From JBOHNM01 sp050730675 (GTDB lineage: Bacteria > Planctomycetota > Phycisphaerae > Phycisphaerales > UBA1924), in assembly GCA_050730675.1 (NCBI GenBank), contig JBOHNM010000146.1:1-10502 (forward strand): a DNA stretch of 10,502 nt. The letters are read 5' to 3'. Shown piece by piece: positions 1-6,900 of this stretch. The notes under the pieces were generated by a model, which saw only the letters and a list, made by a program, of their open reading frames with translations, searched no databases and was not told where the DNA came from. The position numbers were made by a program, and so were the translations under genes. The first letter of the stretch is position 1, and each line of letters opens with the position of its first letter.

Positions 1-1
1 G

Positions 2-982
2 CAGCAGGTTGGTCATCATGGTGGTGGTGGAGGCGAGAGCGTTGGCGCTCTCGGTCATGTCGCGGATCGAGAAGTCGTCGGCCTCGCCGGTGCGGATGCG
101 GTGACGCTCGCGGAGGAGGTCGGTGACCTGCGCGATAGCCGGCTTGATCTCGCGGGTGTTCACGGCGGCGGCGAGGATCTGGTCCACGTTGGCGAAGCGC
201 ACGGGCATCGGCATGTCCGCCTGCTGTGCCGCGGATGGCGCGGGAAAGACGCTGGTGGAGCCCGGGAAAACGGAATTCGGCGCCGGCGCGGATGTTGTCG
301 CCGTCGTGCCCGAGGTTGAGGAGCCGACGACGCGGTACTTGATCGTCGTCCAGGGCGCCAGCACGATGTCGTCCTGGTCGCTGCCGAAGGCGTTGGCGCC
401 CTTGGAGGTCAGCACGCCGACCACCTTGAACCCCACGCTCTGGATGCGGATCTCCTGACCCACAGGCGAGCGGCCGCGGAAGAGCTCGCGGACGATGGTC
501 TGCCCGACCAGACACACGCGCGTGGCATTGCGCACATCCGAATCGGTGAAGACCTCGCCCTCGGCGAGCGTCGCCCAGTCACGGACGTCGAGGTAGTCGG
601 GCGTGGTGCCGTAGATGAACTGCGGCACCCAGTTGCGGTCCTCGGCGATCAACTGCGTTCGCGCCCGCACGATCGGCGCGGCATCCGAGACCGAAGGACA
701 CTCGCGCAGGATCGCCTCGCAGTCTTCGGCGGTGAGCGTGAGCACACTGCCGGCGCCGAAGCTGATGCCGCCGCTGGCGGCCGTGCCCGGCATGATGAGC
801 AGGTTGTTGGCGCCCATGCTGGCGATGGTCTTGGCGATGGAGCCGGAAGAGCCCTTGCCGATCTCCATCATGGCGATCACCGCGGCGATTCCGATGACGA
901 TGCCGAGCACGGTGAGGGCGGACCGCGTGACGTTGCGCCGCAGAGCCCGGAGCGAGGTTTGGAGCGTTCGGAGAACGGTCAT
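2..982 (-). CDS. MacB/FtsX-type ABC transporter permease, 3' end beyond window
   Basis: This is the integral-membrane subunit of a MacB-type (FtsX-like) ABC exporter; 327 residues are visible and the frame is still open at base 2. After a short cytoplasmic lead (MTVLRTLQTSLRALRRN) comes a hydrophobic segment at about residues 22-40 (ALTVLGIVIGIAAVIAMM), then GxGSxxSIxxxIxSMGxNxLxIMPG, the usual opening of the MacB periplasmic core domain. The rest of that domain follows (TPDYLDVRDW, ATRVCLVGQTIVRELF, SPVGQEIRI, FKVVGVLTSKG). Family members carry three more transmembrane helices near the C terminus, which would lie outside the window. The ATG overlaps the stop of the upstream ATPase gene (ATGA, 979-982), and a GGAGG stands 6 nt upstream (989-993), so the start is firm and the two genes are probably translationally coupled. 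Residues 220-259 form an unusual Ser/Thr/Ala/Pro-rich insert. Substrate unknown. Confidence 0.93.
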   Translation of the reverse strand, partial: MTVLRTLQTSLRALRRNVTRSALTVLGIVIGIAAVIAMMEIGKGSSGSIAKTIASMGANNLLIMPGTAASGGISFGAGSVLTLTAEDCEAILRECPSVSDAAPIVRARTQLIAEDRNWVPQFIYGTTPDYLDVRDWATLAEGEVFTDSDVRNATRVCLVGQTIVRELFRGRSPVGQEIRIQSVGFKVVGVLTSKGANAFGSDQDDIVLAPWTTIKYRVVGSSTSGTTATTSAPAPNSVFPGSTSVFPAPSAAQQADMPMPVRFANVDQILAAAVNTREIKPAIAQVTDLLRERHRIRTGEADDFSIRDMTESANALASTTTMMTNLL

Positions 983-1722
983 GGGTGCCCTCCCGCGCCA
1001 GCGCTCGCGGGAACTGCTGTGTTCCCCTCCTGGCGCACATCCGACTCGATGAGCCCGTCACGGAGGCGGATATTCCGACGTGCATGCCCCGCGACCACAG
1101 GGTCGTGCGTGACGAGAATGATCGTGATACCGTCCACGCGGTTGAGTTCCTGGAGCATGGCGAGGATCTCGGTGGTCGTGCGCGAGTCCAGATTGCCGGT
1201 CGGCTCGTCGGCCAGCAGGACGGGTGGGTGGTTGATCAGGGCCCGGGCAATCGCGATGCGCTGTTGCTGGCCGCCCGAGAGCTGGCTGGGCATGTGGTCG
1301 AGGCGCTTTTCCAGCCCGACCTTGACCAGCAGCCCGGTCGCGCGCTCGCGGGCCTCGCGGTCGCTCAGACGCGAGGCGGTGTAGGCCAGCGGCATCATGA
1401 CCTGCTCCAGGGCCGTGGTGCGCGGCAGCAGGTTGAAGCTCTGAAAAACAAAGCCGATGCGGCGGTTGCGGATCATCGCCCGCTTGTCGGAACTGAGCCG
1501 CGCGGTGGCTTCGTCATCCAGCCAGTATTCGCCGGAAGTGGGGCGGTCGAGGCAGCCGAGAATGTTCATGAGCGTCGTCTTGCCCGAGCCCGATGCGCCG
1601 GTGAGCGCCACCAGGTCCCCGCGCTCGATCCCGAGTGATACACCCTTGAGTACAGGCACATCGATCTCGCCGACGTGGAACGTGCGGCGGATATCGTCGA
1701 GTTGGATCAGCGCTCTGGCCAT
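979..1722 (-). CDS. MacB/LolD-type ABC transporter ATP-binding protein
   Basis: This 247-residue protein is the nucleotide-binding subunit that would power the adjacent permease from the cytoplasmic face. All ABC motifs are intact: Walker A GASGSGKT (42-49), Q-loop Gln94 in FVFQSFNLLP, signature LSGGQ (148-152), Walker B VLLADE (168-173), D-loop NLDS (177-180) and switch histidine His206 in LVTHD. The sequence around these (LMNILGCLDRPTSGEYW, EPTGNLDS) is typical of the MacB/LolD/FtsE group rather than of importer ATPases. Length is normal for a stand-alone LolD-like ATPase, with a short Gly/Ala-rich tail. It begins 27 bp after the adaptor gene ends and overlaps the permease start by 4 bp. 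I see no clear ribosome binding site before the ATG, so translation may depend on the upstream gene. In E. coli MacB the ATPase and permease are fused; here they are separate. Confidence 0.95.
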   Translation of the reverse strand: MARALIQLDDIRRTFHVGEIDVPVLKGVSLGIERGDLVALTGASGSGKTTLMNILGCLDRPTSGEYWLDDEATARLSSDKRAMIRNRRIGFVFQSFNLLPRTTALEQVMMPLAYTASRLSDREARERATGLLVKVGLEKRLDHMPSQLSGGQQQRIAIARALINHPPVLLADEPTGNLDSRTTTEILAMLQELNRVDGITIILVTHDPVVAGHARRNIRLRDGLIESDVRQEGNTAVPASAGAGGHP

Positions 1723-1749
1723 TTGTGTTCGTTCGCTTCTGACTATCGA

Positions 1750-3108
1750 CTACCGGCCCCCGCCACCGCCGCCAGTTCCTCCACCCGTCCCGCCTGCCCC
1801 ACCGGTGTTGGCCGGGCGGCCGCCGCGCGGAGGAGGAGCGAAAGGGTTCGTGCCCGCCGCCGAGTTCGCCGCTCCACTGACAACTTCGCCGATGATCACG
1901 CGGTCGCCCTCGCCGAGTTGATCGGTGGTGACTTCGGTGACCGTGCCGTCACTCAACCCCGGTTGTACATTGATGGGCGTGAGGACACCGTCCCGGAGCA
2001 CCCACACTCGACCGGAGGCCCTGTTCTTGCTGCGGGCGTCTGACTTGGCGCCGGGCTTCTCGACTGCCGCCGGCGCGCCGGGAGGCGACCAGCGCAGCGC
2101 CGCGTTGGGGACAACCACCACATCGTTACGGGTGTCGATGATGAACCGCACGTTGGCGGTCAGGTAGGGCAACAGCCTCAGCGATTTGTTGTCGGTGACG
2201 ATCTCGACGGTGTAGGTCACGACGTTCTGCGTCATCGTGGCGTTGAGGCGGACCTTGCGGACTTCACCTGTGAACGTCTCGGTTGGGAACGCATCGACGG
2301 TGAAGGAGACCGGTTCACCGGGCTGAACATGACCGATATCCGCTTCGTTCACCTGCACCAGAACCTGCATCCGCGAGAGGTCCTTCGCGATCAGGAACAA
2401 GCTCGGTGCATTGAGACTCGATACCACGGTCTGGCCGATCTCGACGCGCCGGTCGATGATCACGCCGCTGACCGGCGAACTGATGGTGCAGAAGAACAGG
2501 TTTCGCTTGGCGCGCTGCAGAGCCGCGTCGGCGTTTGCCACGCTCGCCTGCGCCTGTCCGATCGTGGCCTCGGCCACCGCCACGTTGGCCTGCGCCTGCT
2601 CGAAACTCGACTTGGCTGCGTCGTAATCCGCCTGGGAGAGCGCTTTGGATTTCTCCAGGCGCTGCGCGCGGGCCCAGTCCCGCTCACCCTGATCCAATCT
2701 CGCGCGAGCCTGATCACGACTGGCCTCGGCCACCTTCACCTGCGCCTGGGCCTGGCCGTACTGCGCCGTCGCGGCGGCAACATCTGCGGCGTAGAGCGTG
2801 TCGTCGATGCGGGCGAGCACCGAGTCCTTGACCACCGTCGATCGGTAGTCAACCGGTTTGCCGGTGTCATCGACACCAAACGAAGCGATCTGGCCGTTGA
2901 CCTGGGCTCCCACGTCGATCACGTCTTCGGGCACGACCGTCCCCGTGGCGCTGATGCTCCAGGTCACGTCCTGGCGCTTCACCTCCGCCGTGCGGTACGA
3001 CGCGGCGGCCGCGGCGCCTGAATCGCGAGAGAACCACTTTTGGTATGCAAAGTACCCGGCGGTCCCCAACGCGAGCAGCACCACAATGATGACCAGCAAA
3101 CGCTTCAC
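1750..3108 (-). CDS. MacA/HlyD-family efflux periplasmic adaptor subunit
   Basis: This 452-residue membrane-fusion protein would bridge the MacB-type inner-membrane pump to an outer-membrane channel. Residues 4-22 are an uncleaved-looking membrane anchor (LLVIIVVLLALGTAGYFAY). The first half of the split lipoyl-like domain follows (TAEVKRQDVTWSISATGTV, with IDVGAQVNGQI at about 64-74). A long Ala/Gln-rich coiled-coil hairpin spans about 105-205, and the lipoyl second half is FCTISSPVSGVI plus VEIGQTV. Beta-barrel segments (MQVLVQVNEADIGHVQPGEPV; VTYTVEIVTDN) and a membrane-proximal domain complete the fold. The C terminus is unusual: from about 417 it turns into a Pro/Gly tail ending in near-pure glycine. 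The start is GTG at 3108, overlapping the marR stop (GTGA, 3105-3108), with GGAGG 5 nt upstream (3114-3118). Operon position agrees with a MacAB-like pump; the exported substrate cannot be read from sequence. Confidence 0.93.
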   Translation of the reverse strand: MKRLLVIIVVLLALGTAGYFAYQKWFSRDSGAAAAASYRTAEVKRQDVTWSISATGTVVPEDVIDVGAQVNGQIASFGVDDTGKPVDYRSTVVKDSVLARIDDTLYAADVAAATAQYGQAQAQVKVAEASRDQARARLDQGERDWARAQRLEKSKALSQADYDAAKSSFEQAQANVAVAEATIGQAQASVANADAALQRAKRNLFFCTISSPVSGVIIDRRVEIGQTVVSSLNAPSLFLIAKDLSRMQVLVQVNEADIGHVQPGEPVSFTVDAFPTETFTGEVRKVRLNATMTQNVVTYTVEIVTDNKSLRLLPYLTANVRFIIDTRNDVVVVPNAALRWSPPGAPAAVEKPGAKSDARSKNRASGRVWVLRDGVLTPINVQPGLSDGTVTEVTTDQLGEGDRVIIGEVVSGAANSAAGTNPFAPPPRGGRPANTGGAGGTGGGTGGGGGGR

Positions 3109-3671
3109 GTGGACCTCCGTCTTCCGCCGGCGAGCGAGCCCAGCGCCTCACCCTTTCCGGCGCCTTCATTCCCCCGTCCATCCGCGACGACTTTCATGTG
3201 TTCGCCAAGCCTGGTCAGCAGCCGCAGCAGGACTTCGTGCTCCTTTGACGACAGCCCCGACATGACGCCCTTGATCCACTGGTGATGACCGATGAGCACA
3301 CGCGCGACCAGTGAACGACCGGCCGCTGTCAGCAGGATCCGCCGTGTTCGCTGGTCTTGAGGGTCTTTCCGCCGCTCGATGAGCCCTGCACGAGCCATCC
3401 GATCGAGCGTCGCGCTGAGGCTGGGAGGACGCACAATCAACGCGTCACCCAGTTCAACCATGGTCGGGCACGAAGACCCCCGCGCTTCAAGCCGCGACAA
3501 CGACCGCAGCACGCCCCACTGCGCAGCGCTGATCCCGTAGGCGCCGAAATACGGCTCCGAAATCCGACGCAGCAGCCCGCCCGTTTGGCCCAGTGCCCGC
3601 AAGGCGGCCTGAGGGCTCGTCACAACCTCTTCGCCCGCAGGCCGGGCAGCCACCCGATCGGGAGGGGGCAT
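3105..3671 (-). CDS. MarR-family transcriptional regulator of the efflux operon
   Basis: This is a winged helix-turn-helix regulator of the MarR family, 188 residues from the start chosen here. Residues 41-60 (YFGAYGISAAQWGVLRSLSR) match the helix preceding the DNA-binding motif. MVELGDALIVRPPSLSATLDRMARAGLIER (71-100, split here by helix turns) is the helix-turn-helix with recognition helix. RKDPQDQRTRRILLTAAG (101-118) is the wing, with the Asp-x-Arg pattern typical of the family. The C-terminal helix SSKEHEVLLRLLTRLGEH completes the dimer region. The frame stays open upstream to an ATG at 3920, but that start directly abuts the T-tract of the neighbouring terminator and would add 83 low-complexity residues, so the ATG at 3671 is preferred. 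GTG at 3623 is a further option. No strong ribosome binding site is seen at 3671. It is first in the operon, and an inverted repeat 17 bp upstream fits autoregulation; such proteins usually repress until a small ligand binds. Confidence 0.85.
   Translation of the reverse strand: MPPPDRVAARPAGEEVVTSPQAALRALGQTGGLLRRISEPYFGAYGISAAQWGVLRSLSRLEARGSSCPTMVELGDALIVRPPSLSATLDRMARAGLIERRKDPQDQRTRRILLTAAGRSLVARVLIGHHQWIKGVMSGLSSKEHEVLLRLLTRLGEHMKVVADGRGNEGAGKGEALGSLAGGRRRST
3114..3118 (-). promoter_or_regulatory. Shine-Dalgarno site of the adaptor gene
   Basis: The minus strand reads GGAGG 5 nt before the GTG codon at 3108-3106. This perfect core site supports the GTG start even though that codon overlaps the stop of the marR gene. 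It suggests the adaptor can be initiated independently as well as by coupling. Confidence 0.7.
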
Positions 3672-3688
3672 TCGAGTCGGGCCGGACT

Positions 3689-3708
3689 TTCGTTCGCTCA
3701 CGAACGAA
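3689..3708. promoter_or_regulatory. Candidate MarR operator, perfect 8-bp inverted repeat
   Basis: TTCGTTCG, four spacer bases (CTCA), then CGAACGAA: an inverted repeat with perfect 8-bp arms and 20 bp overall. It lies 17 bp upstream of the preferred marR ATG at 3671. MarR dimers typically bind imperfect palindromes of about 16-20 bp that overlap their own promoter, so this is the natural operator for repression of the marR-adaptor-ATPase-permease operon. The dyad is seen directly; its role is inferred. Confidence 0.55.
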
Positions 3709-3774
3709 TTTACGGGCGCGAGCGATTTCGGTTGCACCCCTGCTGCCCCGAAGCAGCCTGGGGCGGGCAATTGG

Positions 3775-3792
3775 CTGTTTCCTGTGAAACAG
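3775..3792. promoter_or_regulatory. Second dyad upstream of the marR operon
   Basis: CTGTTTC, four spacer bases (CTGT), then GAAACAG: an inverted repeat with perfect 7-bp arms, centred about 112 bp upstream of the preferred marR start. It has the same N4 spacer as the dyad at 3689-3708 but a different arm sequence, so it is probably not a second copy of the same site. It could bind another regulator or be chance; the function is unassigned. Confidence 0.3.
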
Positions 3793-3921
3793 ACTTCTTC
3801 GGCGACGGTGCCGACGCCGCTGCCCGCGCCGAGTGTCGCGGTGCTGGGCGCCTTGGTGCTGGCGACCGGTGCAGGGCGCAAGCGTCGCTGACGGGCCATC
3901 GTCAAACTGAACCCGCGCATG

Positions 3922-3952
3922 AAAAAACCCCGGGGCAGGATCCCCGGGGCTT
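3922..3952 (-). terminator. Intrinsic terminator of the dockerin-protein gene
   Basis: On the minus strand the arms CCCCGGGG (3949-3942) and CCCCGGGG (3935-3928) are separated by a 6-nt loop (ATCCTG) and followed by six T residues (3927-3922). Outer A-T and G-T pairs can extend the stem. It lies 28 bp beyond the stop codon at 3980. On the plus strand the hairpin is not followed by a T-run, so it acts mainly, if not only, on minus-strand transcripts. Confidence 0.85.
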
Positions 3953-3954
3953 AT

Positions 3955-3979
3955 CCTCACCCGACGCAACGGGTTGAGG
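3955..3979 (-). other. Stem-loop abutting the dockerin-gene stop codon
   Basis: CCTCA plus CCCG (3955-3963) pairs with CGGG (3970-3973) and TGAGG (3975-3979), with T3974 bulged and a 6-nt loop (3964-3969). It starts directly after the stop codon and stands just ahead of the intrinsic terminator, giving two tandem hairpins at the transcript end. It may protect the 3' end or assist termination; that role is inferred. Confidence 0.45.
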
Positions 3980-6900
3980 TCAGGGGCTGCAGGGCTGGAA
4001 GAACTGGGAGAGGAAGTAAACCAGGTCGTCAACGGTCACCTGTCCGTCGCGAGGATTTGGCGCTCCGCCCAGGCCGACCAGGTCGGCCACCGCCACATTG
4101 CCCGCGAAGAATTGTGTGAGGAAAAAGACGATGTCGTCAACGGTGTTGATGCCGTCAGCGCCGCCGCCGCCGCCCAGGTGCGAGACGTCGGCCGCGTTGC
4201 ACGGCTGCGGGCCGGAGGTGACGAAGCACGCCCCGCTGAGCGCAACTACATACTCGGCGGTGGAGTAGGCATCGCCGTCCCACGAAGAGAGGATGTTGGC
4301 AGCGCCCGGGCCGTCGGGAGCCCGCTCCTCCTCGTACGGCTGGTCCTCCCAGAGCATGTTGTGCGAGCTGTCGACCGGCTCACGTCCGAAGGTGCAAACG
4401 GCCAGGTAGTAGATGCCGTCGGCCGCGATGTGGAGCCCGGTCAGCGTCGACCGATAGGAGTTGGTGTCCGCCTCGTCGTCGTTGGCCGTCACACCGTGGC
4501 CCGAGGAGTCAAAGAGGAACAGCTGCGTGTCCGCGAACGTGCTGCCGATGGTCGTCGCGCGGAACGAGATGTGGTCACAGATCTGGATCTTGTAGAGGTC
4601 CGTGTGGTCGGGGGTGAACTGGGCCATGATCGTCCCGAGGTTGCCCGAGCCCGTGCACTCAAGCGCGGTCGCGAGGGTCTCACCGCCGTCGGAGAGCTTC
4701 ACGTACGTCTCGGCCGGCGGTACGTAGGGCCCGGTGCGGACGCGAAGGACCATCGTCCCACCCGGATTGGAACGGCTCGTTACCGCCTGCCAGCCGTTGT
4801 CGAAGGCCTCGTTGTGCTGGGTCGCGGCGATGTAGTACGTTCCCGCGCCGAGGGTCTCGCCGTCGCGGCCGTTGTAGTTCAGGCCGTTGCCGGGCGCCAG
4901 GCGCGGTCCGCGACCGTAGGTGAGTTGTCCCATCGCATCGCTGCCGTCCTCGCCGTCCGCTCCGATCAACGCGCCAGTGCTGTCGAACAGCGCGATGCCC
5001 ACGCCCTCAACCGTGGAGGTCTCGGCGTCCACGTCCAGGAAGGTCAGCCCGCTGCGGCTGACGGCCGCGGCCAGGTTGAACCGGCACCAGAAGACCGGGC
5101 TCGCCGTGGTGAAGTCGGCCGAGCCGGTGACAAACGCACCGTTGAACGGCAACGTGCCCAAGTCGGTGAGCGTGGTCGGCGGCACGTGCGCGGGCGCGGT
5201 GCCCGTGCGAACGTTCAGTTGAAGCGTGCCGGAGAGATTGGACTGGCTCGCAACCAGCCAGCCGGCGTCGGGCGTGCCGTACGTGGCGGGATACCCGAAC
5301 GCGGCAACCCAGTACGTGCCCGCAGCCAGGTCGCCGTTGCGACCGTCGTAGGTGCTGCCGGGATTCGCTCCATTGGTGCTTACCGCCGGGCGAGTCGGCG
5401 AGGTCTGACCGAAGCTCAATTGGCTGCGGTGGCCCGAGCCGCTCTCGTCATCGGTGACGATGACCGCACCGGTGTTGTCGAAGAAGGCAAGGTAGGTATC
5501 GAGATCCTCACCGCTGTCCTGCACCGAGTTCTCGGTATCGATGTCGAGGAAACGCGCGGCGGCGTTGGACACGGGCGACGAAAGAACCATGCGGAACCAC
5601 TTGACCTCGGCCGGCCCCAGCGCCATCGTGCTGCTCTGCACGCCCGGCGTCAGAACGCCGAAATCAGTGTTGGGGGTTGGGGCAGTCGGCAGCGGCTGCA
5701 CGCCGTGGCGAATGCGCACCACAACGTCACCCGCCTCCTCCGCCCCCGATATCGCGAGCCAGCCGTTGGCGAACGCGGTCTCGGGGACGGCGACGGCCAT
5801 GAAGTAGTCGCCCCCGAGGAGCGATTCGCCGTCGCGACCGTTGTAGAGCGCGCTGTCGCCGTAGGGCAGACGCGTGCCGGTGCCGAAGCTCAGCTGCGCC
5901 ATGCCGCCGCTGCCCTCGTACGAGTCAAGCCCGGCGATCGTGCCGTCAGCTTTGAACAGGCAGACCGTCGCGGCGCTCACCGACGAGGTCTCGGTGTCGA
6001 TGTCAAGGTACGTGCGCGTGGCGAGATTCACCGCGGCGGGGAGTGTGAACCGCACCCACTTCACCGTCGCGGCATCCAGCCCGACGGTGCGTGTAGCGAA
6101 CGAGCCGTCGGTGGGGAGCACACCCATGTTGAAGAAGACCGTGGGCGCCGCGACCGGCGGTGACTGGCCGTAGCGGACATTCACGGTGATATCGCCGGTG
6201 GTGTCGCCGCCGGTGATCTGGTACGGCAGGCCGATGCCGTTGGGCGGGTACGAGCAGCACGCCAGCCAATAGGTGCCGGCGAGAAGCTGGCCGTCACGAC
6301 CGTCGTAGTTCTGCGCCAACGCGGGCGCGGCACGCAGGCCCGAGCCGAAGGAAAGCTGGCTCAGGTGGCCCGAGCCGTCCTCGTCGTCCTCAACGATCGG
6401 CGCCCCGTCGCCGCCGAACAGCACGAGATATGTGTCGCTCAGTGCAGACCCTTCGGTGCTGATATCCAGGAAGTAGTTGTTGACCGAAGTAACGTGCGTG
6501 GGAATCGCAAACGTCACCCACTTGACCTCACCGGCAACGGTCGTCGTGACCGTGTTGGTGGTGAACACGTCCGAAGCGGCCAGCACACCCAGGTCCGCGG
6601 CGGCGGTGGGGGGCGTCGGCGGCGGCGCGGGCTGGTCGTCAAAGGTCAGCACAAGGTTGTTCCAGGTCGCGTCGATGCCGGTCGGGTTGTCCTGATAATC
6701 CTCGTAGAACGCGTACGTCCACGTGCCCACTGGGTTGTAGCCGCCGCCCGCCAGATTTACGCTGTAGTTGGGCGGGATCGCGACCGTGGTGAAACTCTCG
6801 CCGTTGAACGGCTGGATCGTGAACGGTGCGTGCCCGGCAGGGGGCGTCACATAAATGCGCGCATCACTGCGCCAGGTGCCCGTCGCAGTTGATGTGAGCG

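Larger units (their letters stand above)
3613..3891 (+). pseudogene. Start-less remnant ending in a PEP-CTERM-like sorting tail
   Basis: On the plus strand a stop-free frame follows a TGA at 3610 and ends at the TGA of 3889-3891. Its last 27 codons (from 3808) have the tripartite design of PEP-CTERM-like envelope-sorting tails: a Pro-rich opening TPLPAPS, a hydrophobic stretch VAVLGALVLATG, then the basic end AGRKRR directly before the stop. Third codon positions are nearly all G or C from about 3802 on, as in coding DNA of this genome. There is no ATG in the frame; GTG at 3784 would yield only about 35 residues, with no globular domain or signal peptide. The tail converges on the dockerin gene, with a terminator hairpin between. 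I read it as the 3' end of a lost surface-protein gene, now overlapped by the marR leader. A chance reading of GC-rich DNA is the alternative. Confidence 0.45.

Noticed and set aside
1..458. Plus-strand open frames near the left edge
   Set aside because: The minus strand gives an uninterrupted MacB-type permease through this region, with recognisable family sequence.
1753..1855. C/G-rich simple sequence as a repeat element
   Set aside because: It is the coding sequence of the adaptor's Pro/Gly tail and has no regular unit or spacing like a CRISPR or satellite array.
2329..3021. Plus-strand open frame of 230 codons
   Set aside because: A shadow of the adaptor gene; its His/Leu/Arg-rich composition matches the complement of the Ala/Gln-rich coiled coil.
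3672..3920. N-terminal extension of the MarR protein from the ATG at 3920
   Set aside because: That ATG abuts the terminator's T-tract, the added 83 residues are low-complexity with no family resemblance, and they would run through both dyads and the orphan tail frame.
3974..6163. Plus-strand open frame of 729 codons
   Set aside because: It lies entirely antisense to the dockerin-protein gene. Its Arg/Val/Gly-rich, motif-free translation is what a GC-rich coding strand gives on its complement.
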